From Coriobacteriia bacterium (GTDB lineage Bacteria; Actinomycetota; Coriobacteriia; Coriobacteriales; QAMH01), in assembly GCA_900756605.1 (NCBI GenBank), contig CAAEKX010000233.1:1-5648 (forward strand): a DNA stretch of 5,648 nucleotides, in the 5' to 3' direction. Below, in pieces: positions 1 through 5,121 of this stretch (the stretch's first letter is position 1; the number at the start of each line of letters is the position of its first letter). Both the position numbers and the translations under genes were made by a program. The notes below the pieces were generated by a model. That model saw only the letters and a program-made list of their open reading frames with translations. It had not been told where the DNA came from and did not search any database.

Positions 1-161
1 CGGCGCGCGTGCCGTTCGTGCTTGTCTGCAATGATGCATCGCTCGGCCTTGTCGACGGGGATGATGCACGCTTGGCCGACGTTGCCCCCACGCTCATCGA
101 CTTGCTCGGTCTTGAAAAACCCGAGCAGTGGACGGGAAATTCACTGTTGACCCGCGCGTAG
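1..161 (+). CDS. gpmI: 2,3-bisphosphoglycerate-independent phosphoglycerate mutase, C-terminal end (partial)
   Basis: Only the last 52 codons are in the window (frame begins at base 3, TAG at 159-161). The enzyme interconverts 3- and 2-phosphoglycerate in glycolysis and is cytoplasmic, a metal-dependent member of the alkaline phosphatase superfamily. What is visible is the family's closing segment: PFVLVCND, then LADVAPTLIDLLGLEKP and a WTGNSLL ending, matching the 'LADvaPTlLdllGlekPeeMTGkSLl' signature of GpmI. None of the metal-binding or phosphoserine residues lie in this part, so activity cannot be judged. The end is a normal family terminus. It reads in the same direction as secG, 67 bases upstream, and its last codons overlap a promoter for secG. 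Another member of the phosphatase superfamily is possible but less likely given the TGxSLL end. Confidence 0.85.
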   Translation, partial: ARVPFVLVCNDASLGLVDGDDARLADVAPTLIDLLGLEKPEQWTGNSLLTRA

Positions 162-174
162 GAACTGTTAGAAT
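147..174 (+). promoter_or_regulatory. Promoter for secG-tRNA-Leu, overlapping the gpmI stop codon
   Basis: A -35 box TTGACC (147-152) is separated by 16 bases from a -10 box TAGAAT (169-174). The -10 also carries the extended TG motif (166-167). The predicted start is about 181-182. The inverted repeat GTTAG (167-171) / CTAAC (177-181) overlaps the -10 and start site and could be a small operator, or chance. This is a pattern match and has not been tested. Confidence 0.6.
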
Positions 175-183
175 GACTAACCT

Positions 184-204
184 GTGACGCGTAGCGCGCG
201 TCAC
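184..204 (+). other. Perfect 8-bp stem-loop at the 5' end of the secG mRNA
   Basis: GTGACGCG (184-191) pairs with CGCGTCAC (197-204) around the loop TAGCG. There is no T-run after it, so it is not an intrinsic terminator. If transcription starts near 181 the hairpin sits at the very 5' end of the message, where such structures commonly protect from decay. It lies 11 bases upstream of the secG ribosome binding site. It also contains the upstream in-frame GTG at 184, which argues against that codon as the start. Confidence 0.6.
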
Positions 205-215
205 GATGGTAAGAA

Positions 216-222
216 GGAAAGG
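216..222 (+). promoter_or_regulatory. Ribosome binding site that sets the secG start
   Basis: GGAAAGG (216-222), within AAGAAGGAAAGG, lies 6 bases before the GTG at 229. The alternative GTG at 184 has no purine-rich stretch before it and would lie within the leader hairpin. Confidence 0.7.
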
Positions 223-228
223 CATTTC

Positions 229-507
229 GTGGACGCAATACTCAATGTGATGCACTCGGCGCCGTTTATGTATGTCGTCTTGGTTCTCTGGGCGATTTCG
301 GCAATCGGCCTTGTCATCTTCGTGCTTATGCATTCGGGCAAAGGCACGGGCGTTTCCGAAGTCATTGCCGGCAGCATTTACGGCACTGACACCGGATCGA
401 GTATCGTCGAGCGCAATCTTGACCGAATGACGGTTATCTTTGCGGTCGTGTTCATGGTATCCTTGCTTCTCCTGATGATTTCCTTCCCCACGGGGTCGGT
501 TCGTTAA
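229..507 (+). CDS. secG: Preprotein translocase subunit SecG
   Basis: SecG is the small membrane subunit of the SecYEG channel; it stimulates SecA-driven protein export. Starting at GTG 229 the protein has 92 residues, within the usual SecG range. Two hydrophobic helices are visible, at about residues 12-32 (MYVVLVLWAISAIGLVIFVL) and about 68-86 (MTVIFAVVFMVSLLLLMI). They are joined by a polar loop with the family's HSGKGTG motif (roughly residues 34-40), then ...GTDTGSSIVERNLDRMT, equivalent to the conserved GkGaG...GsrGa.nfLtR region. A GTG at 184 would add 15 charged residues from the hairpin leader and is rejected. The gene has its own promoter at 147-174 and ends 20 bases before tRNA-Leu, with which it is probably co-transcribed, since no promoter or terminator fits in that gap. 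Confidence 0.9.
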   Translation: MDAILNVMHSAPFMYVVLVLWAISAIGLVIFVLMHSGKGTGVSEVIAGSIYGTDTGSSIVERNLDRMTVIFAVVFMVSLLLLMISFPTGSVR

Positions 508-527
508 ACATCAGGGCTATTTGAAAA

Positions 528-616
528 GTCGGAGTGGCGGAATGGCAGACGCGCTAGCTTGAGGTGCTAGTGCCCACATTACGGGCGTGGGGGTTCAAGT
601 CCCCCCTCCGACACCA
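528..616 (+). tRNA. tRNA-Leu (anticodon GAG), CCA encoded
   Basis: A complete class II tRNA. The acceptor stem is GTCGGAG (528-534) with CTCCGAC (606-612), discriminator A613 and encoded CCA 614-616. The D stem is GCG/CGC (537-539/550-552). The anticodon stem CTAGC/GCTAG (554-558/566-570) holds the loop TTGAGGT with anticodon GAG at 561-563, reading CUC and CUU. The long variable arm has stem GCCC/GGGC (572-575/583-586). The T arm is GGGGG-TTCAAGT-CCCCC (589-605). All stems are fully paired, so it should be functional. It follows secG by 20 bases and is closed by the terminator at 626-650. Confidence 0.97.
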
Positions 617-625
617 GGCAAAACG

Positions 626-650
626 AGACCCGCTCAGGCGGGTCTTTTTG
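626..650 (+). terminator. Intrinsic terminator after tRNA-Leu
   Basis: AGACCCGC (626-633) pairs perfectly with GCGGGTCT (638-645) around the loop TCAG, followed by a run of T (645-649, then G). It ends the secG-tRNA-Leu transcript. On the minus strand the same hairpin is followed by CGTTTTG, so it may also stop transcripts from the right. Confidence 0.9.
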
Positions 651-670
651 TTTCTGCAGGCTATTTTGGG

Positions 671-721
671 CAAAAAAGAAGAGGACCCGCCTGAATGGAT
701 GAGAGGAGAAGGCGGGTCCTC
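671..721 (-). terminator. Strong intrinsic terminator on the minus strand
   Basis: A perfect 12-bp inverted repeat (681-692 with 710-721; arm GAGGACCCGCCT) encloses a 17-base loop. Read on the minus strand it is followed by TTCTTTTTTG (680-671). On the plus strand the downstream bases (ACAAGGAGG) have no T-run. It therefore ends a leftward transcript. Its stem core GACCCGC/GCGGGTC matches that of the converging terminator at 626-645. Confidence 0.8.
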
Positions 722-822
722 ACAAGGAGGGATGCGACTAAGCGTCGCGACTGATTCGTGTGCCGAGTCAAATTACTTGATTTGACGAATCAGGCGGGCA
801 AGTTGGGGAGACCTTCCCGCTG
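671..822 (-). ncRNA. Candidate structured small RNA with C-rich unpaired motifs (unrecognised family)
   Basis: Read leftward, about 150 bases fold almost end to end. H1 pairs 816-820 with 794-798, extended by 813-815 with 800-802. H2 has a 9-bp stem (785-793 with 751-759) and an inner 5-bp stem (780-784 with 769-773), with a 9-base bulge at 760-768. H3 pairs 744-748 with 734-738. The last hairpin is the terminator at 681-721. Two unpaired C-rich stretches stand out: UCUCCCC in the H1 loop (811-805) and AUCCCUCCUUGU between H3 and the terminator (733-722). Both are complementary to Shine-Dalgarno-like sequence. A -10-like TATATT (834-829) would start the RNA near 822, just before H1; its -35 is poor. 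It does not match 6S, tmRNA, SRP RNA or RNase P RNA as I know them. The 5' end is uncertain, and it could instead be the tail of a longer leader starting upstream of 894. Confidence 0.45.
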
Positions 823-846
823 ACATGCAATATACGCGCATTGCGT

Positions 847-879
847 TCAAAATGGGGCAAATTCGCATTCTCGCCACAT
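847..879 (-). CDS. Possible 10-residue leader peptide (low confidence)
   Basis: On the minus strand ATG (879-877) opens MWRECEFAPF and a TGA stop (849-847). A good Shine-Dalgarno AGGAGAG (894-888) lies 8 bases before it. The spacing is near ideal, but a 10-codon ORF can arise by chance. It lies upstream of, and on the same strand as, the small-RNA region and its terminator, so a leader-peptide arrangement is possible. There is no run of any regulatory codon (one Trp, one Cys) and no gene on the minus strand after the terminator. No function is proposed. Confidence 0.2.
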   Translation of the reverse strand: MWRECEFAPF

Positions 880-899
880 CTTTTTAACTCTCCTGTTGC

Positions 900-1069
900 T
901 TTTTATGCCGTTTTGTGTAGACCCTGTGATGAAAGTCGATTTGTCCATATCTTGATAATCTCTCAAGACTATATCCTAGATGTTGATAATTACCGGTAGT
1001 CCCGTCTATTCACGTTTCCGCAATTCTCATCTCTTCACAAGGTTCTCATAAATGCGACACATAGAGCCC
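900..1069. other. AT-rich intergenic stretch without a recognisable gene
   Basis: No ORF with a ribosome binding site is seen on either strand. The stretch is visibly richer in A+T than its surroundings. It contains the direct repeat TTGATAAT at 952-959 and 983-990. The second copy could act as a -35 box (TTGATA 983-988) with a weak -10 (TCTATT 1005-1010, spacer 16) for a rightward transcript through the inverted-repeat element. Nothing else can be supported. Confidence 0.4.
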
Positions 1070-1185
1070 TGCATGTGCATGGGGAGGCTGCTCCGCTTCG
1101 ACGGTCGCTTCCCGACAGCCCGCTTCGCGGTCTTTACGGCGCGCTCCCTTGTACCTTCGCTTCGCAGTCTCCCCATGCACATGCA
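1070..1185. repeat. 116-bp element bounded by 22-bp inverted arms
   Basis: The arm at 1070-1091 is complementary to 1164-1185 over 22 positions with a single mismatch (G1087/T1168, which would be a G-U pair in RNA); the outer 17 bp are perfect. Each arm contains tandem TGCATG. The 72-base middle holds small hairpins GTCG/CGAC (1104-1107/1113-1116) and CCGC/GCGG (1120-1123/1127-1130) and three copies of CGCTTCG (1094, 1121 and 1158). There is no T-run on either side, so it is not a terminator, and no target-site duplication is obvious. It could be a dispersed palindromic repeat, a small non-autonomous mobile element, or a structured RNA. Open frames cross it on both strands only because it is GC-rich and lacks stops. 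Confidence 0.7.
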
Positions 1186-1238
1186 ACATCGTTTAGGCGA
1201 AAAATGCCCTGTCCGTTTCCTCATTCGGTGGCGCTGAG

Positions 1239-1247
1239 TGCTATACT
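1239..1247 (+). promoter_or_regulatory. Extended -10 promoter for the T-box-pheST transcript
   Basis: TG (1239-1240), one base, then TATACT (1242-1247) form an extended -10. The expected start is about 1254, a few bases before T-box Stem I. No good -35 lies at 16-18 bases upstream, which fits an extended -10 type promoter. Placement relative to the leader supports it. Confidence 0.55.
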
Positions 1248-1253
1248 TCGCGT

Positions 1254-1509
1254 CATTGCGTTGATGGAGACAGTTGCATGCTTTCTTGAAGCAGAAAGCC
1301 AGAGACGTGCCTGTGTTGCTGGAAAGGCGCGACGCATCAGATGCATGCAAATTCACTCCGGAGCTACTCGTTGAACGGCATCTGCCCAGTAGGTGAGTCG
1401 GGTGCTCCCGATACAGGGCACAAATGAGCGGGTTGCAAGATGCAGCCAACCGAGGTGGTACCGCGGATTATTTTGATCCGTCCTCGCATGTCATGCGGGG
1501 GCGTTTTTT
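1254..1509 (+). promoter_or_regulatory. T-box leader (tRNA-Phe-sensing), transcriptional type
   Basis: The conserved T-box sequence GAGGTGGTACCGCGG is at 1452-1466. Stem I has helices GGAG/CTCC (1266-1269/1356-1359) and TTGCATGC/GCATGCAA (1274-1281/1343-1350) flanking the specifier loop. The 3' side of that loop, ATTCA, gives specifier codon TTC (1352-1354, Phe) followed by the usual A. AGAGA (1301-1305) and TGGAAA further up resemble the distal Stem I motifs. A middle stem is TGCCC/GGGCA (1383-1387/1416-1420) around TCGGG/CCCGA (1398-1411). In the antiterminator, 1451-1455 pairs with 1482-1486 and 1464-1468 with 1476-1480, leaving a UGGU bulge (1456-1459) that fits an ACCA acceptor end. Binding of uncharged tRNA-Phe should favour this form over the terminator and switch on pheST. 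The 5' end is estimated. Confidence 0.93.
1479..1509 (+). terminator. T-box regulated terminator ahead of pheS
   Basis: The 11-bp stem 1479-1489 with 1493-1503 (including a few G-T pairs), loop GTC, is followed by six T (1504-1509). Bases 1479-1486 are shared with the antiterminator, so the two folds exclude each other. Confidence 0.9.
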
Positions 1510-1540
1510 ATTGCCCTCACGTCGTGTGGACGATTGGTCG

Positions 1541-1546
1541 AAAGGA
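1541..1546 (+). promoter_or_regulatory. Ribosome binding site that sets the pheS start
   Basis: AAAGGA lies 7 bases before ATG 1554. The longer in-frame ATG at 1440 lies inside the T-box leader, upstream of the terminator, and cannot be the normal start. Confidence 0.8.
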
Positions 1547-1553
1547 CAAGAGA

Positions 1554-2615
1554 ATGGCGTTGAAGGAAGAACTGGAAGGCCTGCGTGACGAGACGCTTGC
1601 CGCCATTTCGAAGGCCGAGACAAGCGATGCGCTCGAGGAAGTGCGCATCGGTGTTCTTGGCAAAAAGGGCTCGCTCACTTCCGTGTTACGCAGCATGCGT
1701 GATGTCCCGCCTGAGGAGCGTCCTATCGTGGGCAAGCTCTCCAATGAGGTGCGTGATGTGATCGAGGCGGCTCTTGCCGAGCGCAAGACGGTACTCAAAG
1801 CGGCTGAGCTCGATGCCCAGCTTGAGGGAAGCGCGGTTGACATCACGTTGCCTGGTCGCAGCATGCCCATCGGCAGCGAGCATCTCATCAACCGCATCAT
1901 TCGCGAGTGTACCGACATCTTCGCGGGTATCGGCTACGAGGTTGAGGGTGGTCGCGAGATCGAGACCGATTGGTATAACTTCACGGCGCTCAACTCGCCC
2001 AAGGATCACCCGAGCCGTTCCATCCAGGATACATTCTATATCGTCGATCGTTCCGGCGAGGTAAGCAACGTGCGTGGCGAGAGCGACGTGCTGCTGCGTA
2101 CCCAGACCTCGGGCACGCAGGTGCATGCCATGGAGGACAAGGAACCGCCCATCTACATGATCAGCCCGGGCAAGGTGTATCGCCATGACGTGGCCGATCC
2201 CTCCCATCTACCGCAGTTCCATCAGATCGAGGGCCTCGTCGTGGACAAGGGCATCACGTTTGGCGACCTCAAGGGCACGCTCGACTACTTCATCAAGCAG
2301 TTCTTTGGCGAGGAGCGCAAGACGCGCTTCCGTGCGCACTTCTTTCCCTTCACCGAGCCAAGCGCCGAGGCCGATGTCTCCTGCGGCATATGCGGTGGCG
2401 AGGGCTGCCGCTTCTGCAAGCATACGGGCTGGGTCGAGATTCTGGGCTGTGGCATGGTAGACCCCAACGTCTTCGAGAACGTCGGCATCGATCCCGAGGT
2501 GTATACGGGCTTTGCCTTTGGCGTGGGCGTCGAGCGCCTCGCCTGCCTCAAGTACGACGTGCCCGATTTGCGCATGCTGCTCGAAGGCGACATGCGCTTC
2601 CTGCGTCAGTTCTAG
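1554..2615 (+). CDS. pheS: Phenylalanyl-tRNA synthetase alpha subunit
   Basis: The catalytic subunit of the cytoplasmic alpha2-beta2 enzyme that charges tRNA-Phe. It has 353 residues, normal for bacterial PheS. Residues 1-90 form the charged helical (coiled-coil) N-terminal arm that contacts tRNA. The class II core follows: HPSRSIQDTFY (152-162), LRTQTSGTQVH (181-191), motif 2 around VYRHDVADPSHLPQFHQIEG with R210, FPFTEPSAE (264-272), GCGMVDPNV (298-306) and motif 3 GFAFGVGVERLACLKY with R328. A321 in the GFAFG segment matches the alanine of the phenylalanine pocket in E. coli PheS. An insert with C277, C280, C285 and C288 (CxxC-GGEG-CxxC) resembles the one in Bacillus PheS and may bind zinc; E. 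coli lacks it. The gene is controlled by the T-box leader and is followed 33 bases later by pheT, forming one operon. Confidence 0.97.
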   Translation: MALKEELEGLRDETLAAISKAETSDALEEVRIGVLGKKGSLTSVLRSMRDVPPEERPIVGKLSNEVRDVIEAALAERKTVLKAAELDAQLEGSAVDITLPGRSMPIGSEHLINRIIRECTDIFAGIGYEVEGGREIETDWYNFTALNSPKDHPSRSIQDTFYIVDRSGEVSNVRGESDVLLRTQTSGTQVHAMEDKEPPIYMISPGKVYRHDVADPSHLPQFHQIEGLVVDKGITFGDLKGTLDYFIKQFFGEERKTRFRAHFFPFTEPSAEADVSCGICGGEGCRFCKHTGWVEILGCGMVDPNVFENVGIDPEVYTGFAFGVGVERLACLKYDVPDLRMLLEGDMRFLRQF

Positions 2616-2648
2616 CCCGTAACGTTTGTAATAGATAAGGAAACCACC

Positions 2649-5096
2649 ATGCTTGTTTCATTGAAATGGCTTGACTCGATGGTCAAGGTGCCCGATACCT
2701 TGCAGGACTTCTGCGACAGGCTTGATCTGACCGGAACCGGCGTCGAGGGCGTCGAGACTCTGGGCGCGGATCTCGAGGGCGTGAAGATTGGCCTCGTCAA
2801 GACCTGCGAGCCCCATCCCGACAGCGATCATATGTCTGTGACGACCATCGACTTTGGCGATGGCGCCGAGCCGACGCAGATCGTGTGCGGAGCGCCCAAC
2901 GTACGCGCTGGGCTCAAGGTCGCCGTCGCTACCATCGGTACGGTTCTGCCCGGTGACTTCAAGATCAAGAAGTCGAAGCTGCGCGGTGTCGAGAGCTGCG
3001 GCATGATCTGCTCGGAGCGCGAGCTCAACCTGGGCAGTGATCATAACGGCATCATGGAGCTGCCCGAGGATGCGCCGCTGGGTGAGTCGTTTGCCGCCTG
3101 GCGCGGCCTTTCCGATACGGTGCTCGACCTCGAAATCACGCCCAACCGTCCCGACTGCCTCTCGATGAAGGGGTTCGCCCGCGAGGTTGGTGCCATGTAT
3201 CACGTGCCGTGGCATTACGACCCGCCCTGTGCGGTGCCTGGTCCCACCAATGCCGAGGATGTGCGCGAGCTGGTCTCGGTCGAGATCGACGACCCCGAGC
3301 TCTGCCCGCGTTATACCGCCCGCATCATTCGCGACGTGAAGGTTGGTCCTTCGCCGCAATGGCTTGTCGAGCGCATCACGGCTCTGGGTGCCCGTTCCAT
3401 CAACAACGTCGTCGACGTGAGCAACTACATTCTCTTCGAACTCGGCCAGCCGTTGCACACGTTTGATTTGCGTGCATTCCCCAAGGGCGCGGATGGCAAG
3501 CATCATGTGGGCGTGCGCGCAGCCCGTGATGGCGAGAAGTTCACGACCCTTGATGGTGAGGAACGCGTGCTCACCAGCGACATGGCACTCATCACCGACG
3601 GCGAAAACCCCGTCGCCCTTGCCGGCGTTATGGGCGGCCTCGACAGCGAGGTCACCGAGACGACGACCGATGTGCTCCTGGAGAGTGCGACCTTCTCGAC
3701 GGCCCATACGAGCCGTACCTCGCGCAACCTCTCTCTCGTGAGCGAGGCCTCCCTGCGCTACGAGCGTGGCGTGGACGCGAGCACCTGCGACGAGTACTCT
3801 GCCATCGCCGCCGCCCTCATCGCTGAGGTAGCTGGCGGCACGGTCTGCCTCGAAGTGGTCGATGAGTACCCCATTCGCGCCGAGCGCGCCAAGCTCACGT
3901 TGCGCCCCGATCGTCTCCGTGCCCACATCGGCGCAGACATCACTGACGAGGAACAGTTTCGCATCCTCACCGATCTGGGTTGCGATGTCGAAGGCAAGCC
4001 CGGCGATAAACAGGTCGAGGTCATCGCTCCGACCTTCCGCCCCGACCTCACGCGAGAAATCGATCTGTACGAGGAGGTTCTGCGCATCTATGGCATGGAT
4101 CGCATTCCCTCGACGCTTCCCGGCGGCGCTCACGCGGGTGGTCGCACGGTCGAACAGCAGCGCATCGAGCTCATGGCCCAGACGTTGCGCGCGTGTGGCA
4201 TGAACGAGACGATGACATACTCGCTCGTGCCCTCCGATGACATGGACAAGACGCGTATGCCCGGGGAAGGTCGCGGCGAGGCCGTCGAGCTCATCAATCC
4301 GATGAGCAGCGAGCAGTCGGTCCTGCGTCGTAGCATTATCCCCGGCTTGATGCGCAGTGTCGCCTACAACCAGAGTCGCGGCGTTTTTGACGTACAGCTC
4401 TTCGAGCGCGGCGTCGTCTTTGGCGCGGCCGAGGGACGTAAGTCCCCGAAGGAGCGCACGATGCTTGCCGGCGTACTTGCCGGCTCCTTCACGCTTCCGG
4501 GTTGGAACCAACCAGCGCAGGCCATCGATTTCTTTGACGCCAAGGGCATCGTCGAAAACCTCATGCGTGAGCTTTGCGTGCAGAAGCTGCAATTCAAGGC
4601 ACTTGATGCCGATGAGGCGCCCTGGTTGACGCCAGGACGTGCTGCAAGCGTCATCGCAGGTGGGCGTGTGCTGGGCTGGGTCGGTGAGATGCATCCGCTC
4701 GTCTGCCAGGCCTTCGATGTGGAGGGTTCTGTTGCCGCATTCGAGTTCGACGTGCATCAACTGCTCGGCGTGGCCGGCGATATGCGTCCCTACGTCGACG
4801 TGCCAGTTTATCCAGGTATCGAAGTCGACCTTGCGATCGTCGTCGACGAGGACGTCACGGCAGAGCGCATCGAGCAGTGCATCACGAGCGCTGGCAAGAA
4901 GGGCCCCTTCGAGAGCGTGCGTCTCTTCGACGTGTACCGCGATGACGAGCGCGTGGGTGTGGGCAAGAAATCCATGGCATTCAGGATTACCTACCGTGCG
5001 AGCGACCGTACCCTCACGAGCGAGGAAGTCGAGAAGGCCCATGAGCGCATCGTCGCCAAAGTCATGAAGGCGACAGGTGGCGAGGTGCGCAGTTAG
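2649..5096 (+). CDS. pheT: Phenylalanyl-tRNA synthetase beta subunit
   Basis: The partner of PheS in the alpha2-beta2 enzyme: it binds tRNA-Phe and, in the family, hydrolyses mischarged Tyr-tRNA-Phe. It has 815 residues, the usual bacterial length. Visible domains are B1 with the inserted EMAP-type tRNA-binding OB fold (about 40-150, including PHPDSD and IVCGAPNV); B3/B4 editing domain (about 210-395, with INNVVDVSNYILFELGQPLHTFD split at 251-273); B5 (about 410-485, with RPDLTREIDLYEEV carrying the family's metal-binding acidic residues); the catalytic-like core (about 490-700); and the C-terminal FDX-ACB anticodon-binding domain (about 717-812, PVYPGIEVDLAIVV to TLTSEEVEKAHERI). The start follows AAGGAAA (2637-2643) by 5 bases. 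No domain is missing. No intrinsic terminator is seen after the stop, and the next gene converges on it. Confidence 0.97.
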   Translation: MLVSLKWLDSMVKVPDTLQDFCDRLDLTGTGVEGVETLGADLEGVKIGLVKTCEPHPDSDHMSVTTIDFGDGAEPTQIVCGAPNVRAGLKVAVATIGTVLPGDFKIKKSKLRGVESCGMICSERELNLGSDHNGIMELPEDAPLGESFAAWRGLSDTVLDLEITPNRPDCLSMKGFAREVGAMYHVPWHYDPPCAVPGPTNAEDVRELVSVEIDDPELCPRYTARIIRDVKVGPSPQWLVERITALGARSINNVVDVSNYILFELGQPLHTFDLRAFPKGADGKHHVGVRAARDGEKFTTLDGEERVLTSDMALITDGENPVALAGVMGGLDSEVTETTTDVLLESATFSTAHTSRTSRNLSLVSEASLRYERGVDASTCDEYSAIAAALIAEVAGGTVCLEVVDEYPIRAERAKLTLRPDRLRAHIGADITDEEQFRILTDLGCDVEGKPGDKQVEVIAPTFRPDLTREIDLYEEVLRIYGMDRIPSTLPGGAHAGGRTVEQQRIELMAQTLRACGMNETMTYSLVPSDDMDKTRMPGEGRGEAVELINPMSSEQSVLRRSIIPGLMRSVAYNQSRGVFDVQLFERGVVFGAAEGRKSPKERTMLAGVLAGSFTLPGWNQPAQAIDFFDAKGIVENLMRELCVQKLQFKALDADEAPWLTPGRAASVIAGGRVLGWVGEMHPLVCQAFDVEGSVAAFEFDVHQLLGVAGDMRPYVDVPVYPGIEVDLAIVVDEDVTAERIEQCITSAGKKGPFESVRLFDVYRDDERVGVGKKSMAFRITYRASDRTLTSEEVEKAHERIVAKVMKATGGEVRS

Positions 5097-5121
5097 GACG
5101 ACGCACGGCTCCTGTTGTTTG

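Noticed and set aside
184..228. Upstream GTG start for secG adding 15 residues
   Set aside because: It has no ribosome binding site, lies in a perfect hairpin and encodes a charged stretch not seen in SecG; GTG 229 has a good GGAAAGG.
94..333. A 79-residue minus-strand frame across the gpmI-secG junction
   Set aside because: It is a shadow of gpmI and secG with no ribosome binding site and no recognisable motif.
590..616. The tRNA-Leu 3' end as an integration (att) site
   Set aside because: No second copy of the tRNA 3' end and no integrase gene or fragment is present in the window.
724..785. Plus-strand AAGGAGG followed by ATG 732 and a 17-codon frame
   Set aside because: The spacing is 1 base, too short for initiation, and the same bases are better explained as the complement of the C-rich linker of the minus-strand RNA.
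1060..1195. Target-site duplication around the inverted-repeat element
   Set aside because: The flanks just outside 1070 and 1185 share no convincing short direct repeat.
1027..1449. Open frames on both strands across 1027-1449, including a 140-residue minus-strand frame and plus-strand frames from 1052 and 1075
   Set aside because: They run through the inverted-repeat element and T-box Stem I, have no ribosome binding sites and show arginine- and serine-rich low-complexity products typical of noncoding GC-rich DNA.
1440..1553. Upstream ATG start for pheS adding 38 residues
   Set aside because: This segment is the T-box antiterminator and terminator; the ribosome binding site and conserved N terminus begin at 1554.
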